Source: Szabonella sp046295215 (lineage in GTDB: Bacteria; Pseudomonadota; Alphaproteobacteria; Rhodobacterales; Rhodobacteraceae). From it: DNA of 64,000 nt. The notes below the pieces were generated by a model. It saw only the letters and a list, made by a program, of their open reading frames with translations, had not been told where the DNA came from and did not search any database. Position numbers and translations under genes: made by a program. Below, piece by piece: positions 8,785 to 18,678 of this stretch. Numbering within the stretch: position 1 is the first letter of the stretch; every line of letters starts with the position of its first letter. Location of the stretch: NCBI GenBank assembly GCA_046295215.1, contig JBKBNP010000024.1, positions 1 through 64,000 of the forward strand, in the 5' to 3' direction.

Positions 8785-9438
8785 TCAGAGCGTAAATTCC
8801 GCAACCTTTCGAAAGCCCGGCACGACAGGTGCTGCGGCGTTGAACACATCGCGCCAGATCACACCCTGCCCGGTCTTGAACCCGATCCGTGCCACGCCCA
8901 GCCTGCCCGCCATGAAGATGCAGCCGATACGGCCACCTTCGGCCAGTTGCGCCAGCAGCGCCTCCGGCACCTGTTCGACCGCCCCTTCCACAAGGATCGC
9001 ATCATAGGGGCCGTGCTTTGCCGCGCCGCCGGCCAGTTCACCGGTCATGACGGCGGCATTGTCCACGCCTTGTTCCGCCAGCCGAAGCTCGGCCTCGGCG
9101 GCCATCGACTCGTCCTCTTCCAGCGCGATCACGGCATCGACGATCCGGGCAACGACCGCTGTGGAATAGCCAAGGCCACAGCCCAGGTCCAGCACCAGAT
9201 CGGCGGGCCGAAGGTCCATCGCATCCAGCAGTTTGGCAAAGCTGCGCGGTTCGAGAATCACGCGGTCGCCGCCAAGGTCGAGGTTTTCGCCCATATAGGC
9301 GGCCTCGCGCAGCGCCTGCGGAACATAGGCCTCACGCGGCACGGCCAGCATGGCCTCGATGATCGGGAATTTGGTCACGTCGGAGGGGCGAACCTGGGTG
9401 TCCACCATCATTGTCCGGCGCGAGGAGAAATCGGTCAT
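8785..9438 (-). CDS. Protein-L-isoaspartate O-methyltransferase-like protein
   Basis: 217 residues. It has the SAM-binding glycine motif VLDLGCGLGYSTAVVARI near residues 80-97, an acidic strand end VIALEEDE, and the motif II YDAILVEGAVE region, in the order seen in PIMT. PIMT methylates L-isoaspartyl residues to start their repair. The region that usually recognises the substrate before motif I here reads VILEPRSFAKLLDAM, which departs from the usual S-x-P...M pattern, so a changed target is possible. The ATG at 9438 was chosen to give family length. It lies upstream of tolC on the same strand; this pairing is common in Rhodobacteraceae as far as I recall. Confidence 0.75.
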   Translation of the reverse strand: MTDFSSRRTMMVDTQVRPSDVTKFPIIEAMLAVPREAYVPQALREAAYMGENLDLGGDRVILEPRSFAKLLDAMDLRPADLVLDLGCGLGYSTAVVARIVDAVIALEEDESMAAEAELRLAEQGVDNAAVMTGELAGGAAKHGPYDAILVEGAVEQVPEALLAQLAEGGRIGCIFMAGRLGVARIGFKTGQGVIWRDVFNAAAPVVPGFRKVAEFTL

Positions 9439-9484
9439 GGCTGAACCCATCGGTCTAGTTTTTCTCTGTCCGGTTCTGCCACAG

Positions 9485-9555
9485 TTGCGGGGCCACGGCA
9501 ACACAGGATGCCGTGACACCCCCTGCTGCCGGACTGCGGCCCGGATGCCCCGCAA
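9485..9555. repeat. Nested inverted repeats in the gap between the ABC importer and the PIMT-like gene
   Basis: Outer arms TTGCGGGGC (9485-9493) and GCCCCGCAA (9547-9555) are perfectly complementary. An inner hairpin, CACGGCA / TGCCGTG (9494-9500, 9509-9515), sits beside the left arm. There is no T-run. It lies 27 bp beyond the 3' end of the importer operon on the minus strand and could end that transcript or stabilise its 3' end. Confidence 0.5.
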
Positions 9556-9582
9556 CCGCTCTTGCCCGGACCGGTGGACCCG

Positions 9583-10640
<1,058 letters not shown>

Positions 10641-10641
<1 letters not shown>

Positions 10642-11423
10642 CAGGCTTGGGCCCTCGTATGTTTGGACAGGCGGGTGACGAGCTGGATCAGCCCCATGCA
10701 GGCCCAGGTTATGGCAAAGGCGATGACCGACAGGGCCGCCGGTTCATAGGCCCGATTCGCCCCCAACACCTGCAGATAGGGGCCAAAGGCGGGCCGGTTC
10801 AGAAGGGCGGCCATGACGAATTCACCCATCACGATGGCAAAGGTCAGGAAAGCCCCCGACAGGACCGCCACCAGAACATTCGGCAAGATCACCTTGGCCA
10901 GCACGGTGAACCACCCTGCCCCGAGGCTTTGCGCGGCTTCGGTCAGCGTGGCGATGTCGAGCGTGCGCAGCCCCGTATCAACCGCGCGATACATATAGGG
11001 CAGCGACAGCGTGGCATAGCCGAACAGCAGCAGAAGGTTTGTCCCCGTCGCCGTGCCGGTCAGCGGCAGCCAGCTCGATGTGTTGTAGAGCCGGATATAG
11101 CCGAACACGATCACGATAGGCGGAATGACCAGCGGCAGAAGCGTGATGAATTCGACGTAAGGCCGCGCCCAGGGCATTTTCAGCCGCACCCAATAGGCCG
11201 TGGGCACCACCAGCAGGATGCCGAAGGCAATGGTGAACAGCGCCATGATGACCGAATAGCTGAAGGTCGCCTGAAACTGCGGATCGGCCAGCACCACCCA
11301 ATAGGCGTCCAGCGAATACTCCCCCCGTCGCATGCGCAGGCTGAATTCCGTCATCCCCACCAGCGGCAGGATCAGGATCACGAGGCCCGTCAGCAGCGCC
11401 CCCCAGGACCAGATGCGCGTCAT
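10641..11423 (-). CDS. ABC importer permease, PotC-like
   Basis: 260 residues, about six transmembrane segments. The cytoplasmic EAA loop (TEAAQSLGAGWFTVLAKVILPNV), which docks on the ATPase, is clear near residue 155. The ATG at 11423 forms an ATGA overlap with the stop of the upstream permease; a GTG 9 bp earlier is possible but less likely. It forms the inner-membrane channel with the second permease. Confidence 0.88.
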
Positions 11424-12316
11424 TTCAGCCACCTCTCGGACCGCGCGCGCAGCACGATATAGACGGTGTTGGCAATCGCCGTGACGACGATCATCCCGAA
11501 AGCCAGCGCATAGCCCAGATGCGGGTCGCCCAGAACATCACCCCGGATCTGCGCAAAGAGCTTGATCGGAACGATATTCAGTTGCGGGCCAGTCAGCGCA
11601 AAGGCCGTGGCCACCGCCCCGAAGGAATTGGCGAACAAAAGCGCAAAGGTGCCGAGGATCGACGGGAACAGGATCGGCAGCGCCACCATGCGCCAGTATT
11701 GCGCGCCCGAAGCCCCGAGGATCTCTGCCGCCTCGCGCCATTCGCGCTTCAATCCGTCGATGGCGGGGGTGATGATGAGGATCATCAGCGGGATCTGGAA
11801 AAAGAGGTAGGTCATCACCAGACCCCAGAAGGACAGTACGCTGAACCCCATCGACCGCAGGTCGATGCCAAGATTGTTGCGCAGCCACAGCGTGACCAGC
11901 CCCACCGGCCCCAGCGTCGCGATGAAGGCAAAGGCCAGCGGCACCCCCGCGAAATTCGACGCAACGCCGGAAAAGGTCAGGAGCGGGCTGCGGATCACCT
12001 TCGGCAACCCGCCCAGAATCACCGCATAGGCCATCGCGAACCCGATGCCGCAGCCAAGCGCCGCCGTGATGAAGGAAAGCTTGATCGACACCCAGTAGGA
12101 ATTGAGGATGGAGGCATTGTTGAGCCCCCACAGATTGTCGAGCGTGAAACTGCCATCAGGCGTCTGGAAGGCCCCGATGACGATTTTCATGGTCGGCAGG
12201 ATCAGGAACAGCCCCGTAAAGATCGCAAAGGGCGCGAGCCCCAGCCAGTGCAGGGGCCAGCGCCAGCGCACGGCAGGCCGCGAGGACGCAGCGGCATCGC
12301 GGTGCGTATCGGTCAT
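11420..12316 (-). CDS. ABC importer permease, PotB-like
   Basis: 298 residues, with a cytoplasmic N-terminal tail of ~25 residues then about six transmembrane segments. The EAA loop (REAAEILGASGAQYWRMVALPILFPS) is present near residue 195. It pairs with the PotC-like permease encoded just downstream. The gap to the binding-protein gene upstream is 124 bp, so the four genes are probably one transcript with the binding protein first. Confidence 0.88.
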   Translation of the reverse strand: MTDTHRDAAASSRPAVRWRWPLHWLGLAPFAIFTGLFLILPTMKIVIGAFQTPDGSFTLDNLWGLNNASILNSYWVSIKLSFITAALGCGIGFAMAYAVILGGLPKVIRSPLLTFSGVASNFAGVPLAFAFIATLGPVGLVTLWLRNNLGIDLRSMGFSVLSFWGLVMTYLFFQIPLMILIITPAIDGLKREWREAAEILGASGAQYWRMVALPILFPSILGTFALLFANSFGAVATAFALTGPQLNIVPIKLFAQIRGDVLGDPHLGYALAFGMIVVTAIANTVYIVLRARSERWLK

Positions 12317-12440
12317 CGGTCGTCCTTCCTGTCCGGCGGGCTCTGGCGGCCCGTTGTCGCCTGATTAGAATCCGCAGCCATCGGCTGCAAGACGAACCCC
12401 GCCCCGGCGCGAACCGGGACGGGGAAAGGTCTGTCGGACG

Positions 12441-13544
12441 TTACTGGACGTTGGCGCCCACGGTGGCATCCCATCCGGCGGTCACGGCATCCTTGTTGGC
12501 GCCCTGTTCCTCGATGGTCGGGAAATAGGCATTGGCATAGGGTTCGGCCGGGGGCAGCGCATCCAGCAGTTCCTGCGGGATCTTGCCTTCGGCCACCATC
12601 GAGTTGAAGCGCGCCGTGTGGCAATAGCCCGCGACATAGCCGTTCTGGCCTTCATCCGAGAAGATATGCTCCATCCACAGTTTCGCGGCATTGGGATGCG
12701 GCGCATAGGCGGAAATGGCCTGCACATAGACGCCCGCCAGCGTGCCCTTGGTCGGCACCGTCACCTCGACCGGCGGGTTGCCGGCCAGCGTGTCGCGCAC
12801 CGACAGCGCGTTGTAGTCCCACATCACCATGATCGGCGTGGTCCCCTGCGCCAGCGTGCCGGCCTTGCCGATGACCGGCACGAAATTGCCCGCCTCGTTC
12901 ATTTCCTTGAAGAATTGCAGGCCCGCCTCGCCCGAGGCGGTTCCGGCATCTGCCCCGCGGGCCATCCCCGCCGACAGAACCCCGAGGATCGCCTGATTCG
13001 AGGCGCGCGGATCGCCCGCCAGCGCAACCTGCCCGTTGTATTCGGGCTTGAGCAGGTCTTCCCATTCTGTCGGCGGATTGCTGACCAGATCGAGGTTGGA
13101 CACGAAGGACATCACGCCATAGTAGGCGCCGTAATAATATCCGTTCTCGTCCTTCACATTTTCGGGGATCTGATCCCAGACCGAGACCTTGTAGGGCTGG
13201 ATCAGCCCTTCGTCGCGGGCCTGTGGGCCGAAGGCCAGACCCACGTCAATCACGTCGGGCGCCTGCGGGCCGCGGTTGTCCTTGTTGGCGCGGATCGCTT
13301 CCAGTTCATCCGCCGAACCCGCATCGGGGTTCAGTTCATTCACCGTCAGGAAGGGATATTTCGCCTTGAAGCTGGCGATGATGTCGCCATAGCCGCACCA
13401 GTCATGCGGCAGCGCGATCGTGGACAGCATGCCTTCGGCCTTTGCGCCCTCGATCAGTTCTTCCATCGACTGCGCCGAGGCAATCGGAGCGCCGAGCATC
13501 GCCATCAGGCTGACGCTTGCGGCAAGCGTGGTCTTGGTCTTCAT
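12441..13544 (-). CDS. Periplasmic binding protein of the polyamine-type ABC importer
   Basis: 367 residues with a signal peptide (MKTKTTLAASVSLMAMLGAPIASA, cleavage before QSMEEL). The mature protein shows the two-lobed binding-protein pattern: an APDVIDVGLAFGPQARDEGL crossover strand, a YYGVMSFVSNLDLV hinge strand, and LAGDPRASNQAI. It is the family 1/6/8 solute-binding type, closest in feel to putrescine, thiamine or iron binders; the exact ligand is not readable. It is first in the importer operon and preceded by a candidate operator of TGTGACA/TGTCACA repeats. The DAO-family oxidase upstream on the same strand suggests the imported compound is an amine (inference). Confidence 0.85.
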   Translation of the reverse strand: MKTKTTLAASVSLMAMLGAPIASAQSMEELIEGAKAEGMLSTIALPHDWCGYGDIIASFKAKYPFLTVNELNPDAGSADELEAIRANKDNRGPQAPDVIDVGLAFGPQARDEGLIQPYKVSVWDQIPENVKDENGYYYGAYYGVMSFVSNLDLVSNPPTEWEDLLKPEYNGQVALAGDPRASNQAILGVLSAGMARGADAGTASGEAGLQFFKEMNEAGNFVPVIGKAGTLAQGTTPIMVMWDYNALSVRDTLAGNPPVEVTVPTKGTLAGVYVQAISAYAPHPNAAKLWMEHIFSDEGQNGYVAGYCHTARFNSMVAEGKIPQELLDALPPAEPYANAYFPTIEEQGANKDAVTAGWDATVGANVQ

Positions 13545-13629
13545 CTGTCAACTCCCGTCGTTGAAATAGCTGGCTGTCCTGCCTTGTGCCGCCTTTCGGG
13601 GCGGTCAGGCGTCTTGGCCTGATCAGCAA

Positions 13630-13669
13630 GTGACAGAGATTTGTGACACTCTGGCGACGTTCTGTCACA
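13630..13669. promoter_or_regulatory. Candidate operator: repeated GTGACA half-sites upstream of the importer operon
   Basis: TGTGACA (13642-13648) and TGTCACA (13663-13669) form a perfect 7-bp inverted repeat with a 14-bp spacer. An additional direct GTGACA lies at 13630-13635. The cluster is about 90-125 bp upstream of the binding-protein start at 13544, a normal place for a regulator site. The regulator is unknown. Confidence 0.45.
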
Positions 13670-13735
13670 TGTTTTTATCATCTGGTCAGTCAATGACCGG
13701 GCGCGGCCCCAAAAATTCCCGAAAAACGTTCAGGA

Positions 13736-15103
13736 TCAGCGCCCTGCCAACCTGTAACCAAGCGTTGCCAATCTGGAGGGCCCGGCCCCGGGGCGGCTTT
13801 CCCGCGCATCCGCAAGGGCCAGCAGCGCATACATTCCCCGCACGCCGAGCCAGCGCAGCGGCTCCGGTTCCCATTTGTTCAGGGGGCGATTCACCCAAGG
13901 GTGCCGCGTCAGGTCCGTCTGTCGACCAAGCGCCAGGTCCGCAAGGGCCCGCCCGGCCAGGTTTGAAGTGGAAACTCCGACGCCGACATAGCCCCCCGCA
14001 TGGCCGATCCCGGTGGCGGGGTCGAACCCCACGGTCGCGCACCAGTCGCGCGGCACCCCGAGCGTGCCGCACCAGGCATGGGCAACGGGATGATCCTTCA
14101 GGATCGGGAACAGACGGTGGAGAACAGAGGTCAGCCGCCGGACCGTCGCCTCGTCCGGGGTTCCGTCACTGTCCCGGCGACTGGCAAAACGATAGGGTGT
14201 GCCGCGCGCGCCAACTGCGACGCGCCCGTCATCCGTGCGCTGGCAATAGCAATAGAGATGCGAAAAATCCCCCATGATCTCATGCCCCTGCCAGCCGATC
14301 GTTGCCCATTGCTCCGGCGAGAGCGGTTCGGTCACGATCTGCGCGGAATTGAGCGGCAGCCAGTCGCGGCGATGGCCGGGCAGGTCGGAAGTGAAGCCCT
14401 CGGTGCAGCGCAGGATCACCGGTGCCGCCACCATGCCCCGGTCGCATTCGACGCGACCCGGCCGGATGCGCAGCACCCTTGTTGATTCCGCAATCACCGT
14501 GCCCTGCCCTTCGACCAAGCGCGCCAGTCCCCGAACCAGCCGCGCAGGGTGGAGCCGCGCCACCCCCGGCACCACCATGGACCCGAGCGCGCCGGGAATC
14601 GCGATCCGGTCGCGGGTTTCCCCGGCATCCAGTTCGCCGATCTCCTCCCCCCAATGTCTGCGATGGGCGATTTCATCGCGCAGGCGCGCGAGCTGCGCGG
14701 GGTTGGTCGCGACCATCAATTCTTCGGTGCGGCGGATGCCATCGGCGAAGCCGCCAGCCGTTGCCACTGCGATGATTTCATCAACCGTGCCGGACAGCGC
14801 GCGCACCATCGCGCGCAGGTCCGCCTCGGTTCCGGTGGTCAGATAGCGGTCATGGCTCCAGGCAAAGCCGCCTGTCAGCCAGCCCCCATTGCGCCCGGAG
14901 GCGCCAAAACCCGCAAACTCCGCCTCCAGGACAAGGATGCGGAGGTCGGGGCGCCGCGCGCACAGCGCATGGGCGGTCCAGAGGCCGGTGTAACCCGCCC
15001 CGATGATGCAGATATCGGCCTGCGCATCGCCGGACAGGGGCGCTCGGCGCACCGGAGGCCCGCCCAAATCCGCCCACCAGAAAGAGACCCCGCCCCGTTC
15101 CAT
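13736..15103 (-). CDS. FAD-dependent oxidoreductase, DAO family (PuuB-like)
   Basis: 455 residues. The FAD-binding motif ICIIGAGYTGLWTAHAL lies near residues 31-47, followed by the acidic ILVLEAEFAGFGASGRNGGW block typical of gamma-glutamylputrescine oxidase and related amine oxidases (residues 55-74). The C-terminal half has the GYVGVGVSTSNLAGRALADL segment that closes the flavin pocket. These enzymes oxidise a glutamylated or free amine to an aldehyde plus H2O2. It is preceded by a GGAGGG purine tract and lies upstream of the polyamine-type importer on the same strand with a 191-bp gap. A role in using the imported amine is likely but inferred. Confidence 0.8.
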   Translation of the reverse strand: MERGGVSFWWADLGGPPVRRAPLSGDAQADICIIGAGYTGLWTAHALCARRPDLRILVLEAEFAGFGASGRNGGWLTGGFAWSHDRYLTTGTEADLRAMVRALSGTVDEIIAVATAGGFADGIRRTEELMVATNPAQLARLRDEIAHRRHWGEEIGELDAGETRDRIAIPGALGSMVVPGVARLHPARLVRGLARLVEGQGTVIAESTRVLRIRPGRVECDRGMVAAPVILRCTEGFTSDLPGHRRDWLPLNSAQIVTEPLSPEQWATIGWQGHEIMGDFSHLYCYCQRTDDGRVAVGARGTPYRFASRRDSDGTPDEATVRRLTSVLHRLFPILKDHPVAHAWCGTLGVPRDWCATVGFDPATGIGHAGGYVGVGVSTSNLAGRALADLALGRQTDLTRHPWVNRPLNKWEPEPLRWLGVRGMYALLALADARESRPGAGPSRLATLGYRLAGR

Positions 15104-15263
15104 TCCGCCCCCGCCCCCGCTCCCTCCATGCCTGCAAACAGGACAATGCGCGCGGCCGGACCATCAGGCAAGGGCCGCGAACGCAGCCGATCCGGGCTTG
15201 CCTGATCGGGCGAGCCATGACTTTATGCCAATGATTGCAGTATTTTTCGGGGAGTTTTCCAGA

Positions 15264-16232
15264 ATGTGGGATTTTTCGGTATCCGAGGCGCTTGGCCTCA
15301 TGCGGCGCACGGCGCCTTTCGTGGTGTTCCGGGTCATCGTCTATTTCGGCATCACCGTCGCCTTGATCCTTGCCACAGGCACCGGGGCCGGGCTTGGCTG
15401 GGGGATCGGCAATTTCGGGGATGAGGAGTTCCGCGTCACCTCGACCTTCTATGGCGGGATCGGCGGGTTCGGGATCACGGCGGGGGTGATCTTCTTCTTC
15501 CGCGACTACCTGCTCTATATCGTCAAGGCGGGGCATATCGCGGTGATGGTGGAGTTGATGGAAGGCGGCAGCATTCCCGGCGGGCGAGGGCAGATCGACT
15601 ATGCGGCCGGGGTGGTGAAGGAACGTTTTGGGCAGGCATCGCTGCTGTTCGCGCTGGATCAGGTCATCAAGGGGGTGATTGCTGCCGTGACGGGGCTGGT
15701 GCAGGGCATCCTCGCCTTCATCCCGGGGATGGACCGCGCCATGGGACTGGTGCGGGCCTATCTGCGGCTGGCGGTGGGACTGGTCGATGAGGTGATCCTC
15801 GCCCATGCCATCCGCACCAGGGCGGAAAACCCCTGGGACAGCGCGCGCGAGGCGCTGGTTCTCTATGGCCAGAACGCCCGCCCGATGCTGGTCAACGCGG
15901 CCTGGCTGACGGCCATCGTCTACGGGCTGTCCTTCCTCGTGTTCCTGCTGATGCTGGCCCCTGCGGCGGCGGTAGTCTGGCTCATTCCCGGGGCATGGTC
16001 GGCGGGGGGGCTGGTCTTTGCGCTGGTCTTTGCCTGGGCGGTCAAGGCTGCGCTGATCGAGCCCTTCGCGATTGCCTGCATGTTGCAGGTGTTCTTCAAG
16101 GTCACGAAAGGCCAGACGCCGGACCCGGAATGGGAGGCGCGGCTGGCGAAAGTGTCGGACAAGTTTCGCTCCATGGGCCAGCGGGCCAGTTCATGGGTGG
16201 GCGGGAAATTCGGCGGTGTCGCGGGGCAATGA
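15264..16232 (+). CDS. Uncharacterised multi-pass membrane protein
   Basis: 322 residues with about five or six hydrophobic segments (for example FVVFRVIVYFGITVALILATGTG, FGITAGVIFFF, and a strongly hydrophobic pair near residues 215-265). The C-terminus is a charged cytoplasmic-type tail ending in Gly/Ser-rich sequence. I do not recognise the family. The ATG at 15264 is chosen because GGGGAG lies about 10 bp before it; in-frame ATGs at 15225 and 15231 lack this. It diverges from the oxidase gene and converges on dxs, with a GC-rich intergenic repeat directly after its stop. Confidence 0.7.
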   Translation: MWDFSVSEALGLMRRTAPFVVFRVIVYFGITVALILATGTGAGLGWGIGNFGDEEFRVTSTFYGGIGGFGITAGVIFFFRDYLLYIVKAGHIAVMVELMEGGSIPGGRGQIDYAAGVVKERFGQASLLFALDQVIKGVIAAVTGLVQGILAFIPGMDRAMGLVRAYLRLAVGLVDEVILAHAIRTRAENPWDSAREALVLYGQNARPMLVNAAWLTAIVYGLSFLVFLLMLAPAAAVVWLIPGAWSAGGLVFALVFAWAVKAALIEPFAIACMLQVFFKVTKGQTPDPEWEARLAKVSDKFRSMGQRASSWVGGKFGGVAGQ

Positions 16233-16240
16233 GCCTGGAC

Positions 16241-16292
16241 GGGGGGCTTTCTGCCCCCCGAACCCCCCGAGGATATTTTTGAACAGATGAAG
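16241..16292 (+). repeat. GC-rich intergenic repeat, copy A (palindrome plus ATATTTTTG...AGATGAAG tail)
   Basis: GGGGGGC/GCCCCCC forms a 7-bp stem (16241-16259), then CCCCCC, GAGGATATTTTTG and CAGATGAAG. The same layout recurs at 48548-48594 and 52337-52390. I recall such elements as frequent at gene 3' ends in Rhodobacteraceae genomes. Here it lies 8 bp after the membrane-protein stop and probably acts as a terminator or mRNA-end element. Confidence 0.7.
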
Positions 16293-16332
16293 AGGCGGGG
16301 CGCGTTTGTCCCGCCTTCGCCTGCAAGCCGGA

Positions 16333-18243
16333 TCAGACCGCGACGGGGGAGCGGCCCAGAACCCGGGCGCAGGTCAGCGCGATGTCGGCGGCGGTGAGGC
16401 CCGCCTCGGCATACATTGCCGCCGGGCTTGCCTGATCGATGAAGCGGTCCGGCAGGGTCATGCAGCGGGTGCGGCAGGATCCGTCAAGCCCGCCCGAGTT
16501 GGCAAGATAGTGCAAGACCTGCGCGCCAAAGCCGCCTGCCGCGCCCTGTTCCAGCGTCACAAGCGCGCCGTGATGGCGCACCAACCGGTCGATCAGCGCA
16601 TGGTCCAGCGGCTTGGCAAAGCGCGCATCGGCCAGTGTGACGGAAATCCCGGCCTCTTCCAGCAGGTCGGCGGCGATGCGGGCCTCGGACAGATGCGCGC
16701 CGAAGCTGAGGATTGCGAGATCCGTGCCTTCACGAACCACCCGGCCCTTGCCGATTTCAAGGACTGTTCCCCGTTCGGGAATGTCCACGCCCACGCCTTC
16801 GCCACGCGGATAGCGGAAGGCGATGGGGCCTGCGTCATGGGCGGCAGCGGTCGCGACCATATGGACAAGCTCCGCCTCGTCGGCCGCCGCCATGACGGTG
16901 AAGCCCGGGAGCGCCGACAGGAACCCCACATCGAACGACCCCGCATGGGTCGCGCCGTCCTGCCCCACCAGCCCGGCCCGGTCGATGGCAAAGCGCACCG
17001 GCAGGCCCTGCAGCGCCACATCATGCACGATCTGGTCATAGCCGCGTTGCAGGAAGGTCGAATAGATCGCGCAGAAGGGTTTGAGCCCCGCTGCCGCCAT
17101 CCCGGCGGCCATGGTCACGCCATGCTGTTCGGCAATGCCCACATCGAACACCCGCCCCGGAAAACGTTTGGCCATGATGTCGAGCCCGGTGCCCGAGGGC
17201 ATGGCCGCGGTGATGCCCACAATGCGCGGGTCGGCGGCGGCCTCGGTCGTCAGGGCACGGCCAAAGACACCGGTGTAGCTGGGGGCGTTGGATTTCGCCT
17301 TGGCCTGCGTGCCCGAGGCCACGTCGAACTTGCCGACGCCGTGATATTTGTCGGCACTGGCTTCGGCGGGGGCATAGCCCTTGCCCTTGACGGTGATGGC
17401 ATGGATCAGCACCGGGCCGGTAGCACGCGCGCGCACCGAACGCAGGGTGGACAGAAGCTGACCCATGTCATGCCCGTCGATCGGGCCGATATAGGTGAAG
17501 CCCAGTTCCTCGAACAGGGTGCCGCCACCGGGGGCACCGGTGACAAGGGCGCGGGCGCGGCGCGCGCTGTCGCGCATCGGGCCCGGCAGCGCGGCCTCCA
17601 GGCCTTCGGCCAGACCCTTCAGGACTGCCAGCGGGGGGGCATCCTGAAGCGCCAGCAGGTATTTCGACATCGCACCCACCGGGGGCGCAATGCTCATGTC
17701 ATTGTCGTTCAGAATGACGATCAGGCGCTTGCCGAGGCTGCCTGCGTGGTTCATCGCCTCATAGGCCATGCCTGCGGTGATGGCGCCATCCCCGATCACG
17801 GCGATGGTGTCGCCCACGGGTTGCCCCATGTCGCGCCCGATGGCAAAGCCGAGGGCGGCGGAAATGGAAGTGGAGCTGTGTGCGGCGCCGAAGGGGTCGA
17901 ACACGCTTTCGGAGCGCTTGGTGAAGCCCGAAAGCCCACCGCCCTGCCGCAAGCTGCGCATCCGGTCGCGCCGCCCGGTCAGGATCTTGTGGGGATAGCA
18001 TTGATGGCCGACATCCCAGATCAGCTTGTCTGTGGGCGTGTTGAACACCGCATGGATCGCAACCGACAATTCGACCACCCCGAGCGAGGAACCCAGATGC
18101 CCGCCGGTTTCGGACACGACCGAGATCACCTCGGCCCGAACCTCATCCGCGAGCCGTCGCAACTCCAGATCGGTCAAGACCTTCAGATCGGCGGGCCCTG
18201 CCACACGGTCGAGTGTCGGGGTGGTGCTGGCGGTATCGGTCAT
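16333..18243 (-). CDS. dxs: 1-deoxy-D-xylulose-5-phosphate synthase
   Basis: 636 residues, the usual family length. It joins pyruvate and glyceraldehyde 3-phosphate to make DXP, the first step of the MEP isoprenoid path that feeds carotenoids, the bacteriochlorophyll tail and quinones. The substrate-phosphate region GGHLGSSLGVVELSVAIH, the thiamine-diphosphate Mg site GDGAITAGMAYEAMNHAG, and the transketolase pyrimidine-domain segment DVGIAEQHGVTMAAG (with the activating Glu) are all present. The ATG at 18243 has GGGAGG 5 bp upstream; the frame is open earlier without family similarity. dxs directly follows pufX in the same direction but is separated by a terminator, so it likely has its own promoter. 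Placement next to puf matches Rhodobacter sphaeroides as I recall. Confidence 0.95.
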   Translation of the reverse strand: MTDTASTTPTLDRVAGPADLKVLTDLELRRLADEVRAEVISVVSETGGHLGSSLGVVELSVAIHAVFNTPTDKLIWDVGHQCYPHKILTGRRDRMRSLRQGGGLSGFTKRSESVFDPFGAAHSSTSISAALGFAIGRDMGQPVGDTIAVIGDGAITAGMAYEAMNHAGSLGKRLIVILNDNDMSIAPPVGAMSKYLLALQDAPPLAVLKGLAEGLEAALPGPMRDSARRARALVTGAPGGGTLFEELGFTYIGPIDGHDMGQLLSTLRSVRARATGPVLIHAITVKGKGYAPAEASADKYHGVGKFDVASGTQAKAKSNAPSYTGVFGRALTTEAAADPRIVGITAAMPSGTGLDIMAKRFPGRVFDVGIAEQHGVTMAAGMAAAGLKPFCAIYSTFLQRGYDQIVHDVALQGLPVRFAIDRAGLVGQDGATHAGSFDVGFLSALPGFTVMAAADEAELVHMVATAAAHDAGPIAFRYPRGEGVGVDIPERGTVLEIGKGRVVREGTDLAILSFGAHLSEARIAADLLEEAGISVTLADARFAKPLDHALIDRLVRHHGALVTLEQGAAGGFGAQVLHYLANSGGLDGSCRTRCMTLPDRFIDQASPAAMYAEAGLTAADIALTCARVLGRSPVAV

Positions 18244-18286
18244 CGTCGCCTCCCTGCAATGATGGTGGCTGCCCTTTCCGTCGCGG

Positions 18287-18321
18287 AAAAAAGGTGCCGT
18301 GGGGCGGGCCCGCACGGCACC
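18287..18321 (-). terminator. Terminator at the end of the puf superoperon
   Basis: On the minus strand GGTGCCGTG pairs with CACGGCACC over 9 bp (arms 18313-18321 and 18293-18301) around an 11-nt GC-rich loop, followed by six T (18287-18292). A second hairpin, GGTTCCTGT...ACAGGAAGGGAACC, lies just upstream at 18323-18350. Together they form a structured 3' end for pufX mRNA and separate it from dxs. Confidence 0.9.
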
Positions 18322-18437
18322 AGGTTCCTGTCGCCAACAGGAAGGGAACCGGGCTTTGGTTTGGCCCAGGATCCGGACCGGCAAATGGCCCGAATGGTCG
18401 TTGGGACCGGGCGTTGACCCGCCCGGCCCCGGGATCG

Positions 18438-18665
18438 TCAGACGAGGCGCGTCTTGGCGGGAGCCTCGATCTGGAAACCATAGGGCGAGGGGGCCTGTTT
18501 GCTTTCCTCCGGCAACAGGAGCCCGAGGAGGTAGATGGCGTAGATGAACACCCCTACCGCGAAGAGCGCGAGCGCCGCATATCCCGCCCCGCGGAGCATT
18601 TCGCCCAGAACCCAGGAGCGCAGCATCGTGCCCCTTGTCTGCTTGATGAAGTCATTGTCGGACAT
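18438..18665 (-). CDS. pufX: PufX, LH1-associated polypeptide of the RC-LH1 complex
   Basis: 75 residues with one transmembrane helix (about residues 26-46). PufX opens the LH1 ring and allows quinone exchange between the reaction centre and cytochrome bc1 in Rhodobacter-type complexes. Diagnostic features: the helix start MLRGAGYAA with small residues for helix packing, and the segment LLLPEESKQAPSPY after the helix, which closely resembles the MLPxxxxQAPxP stretch of known PufX. The ATG at 18665 gives family length; an in-frame ATG 51 bp upstream lies inside pufM. It follows pufM by 13 bp and ends the operon. PufX is highly divergent between species, so the call rests on position plus this motif. 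Confidence 0.9.
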   Translation of the reverse strand: MSDNDFIKQTRGTMLRSWVLGEMLRGAGYAALALFAVGVFIYAIYLLGLLLPEESKQAPSPYGFQIEAPAKTRLV

Positions 18666-18678
18666 TGCGATGATCTCC

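Noticed and set aside
16306..18417. A 703-codon open frame on the plus strand opposite dxs
   Set aside because: It is the mirror of a clear dxs gene in high-GC DNA, has no family features, and is rich in Arg, His and Gly as expected of antisense frames.
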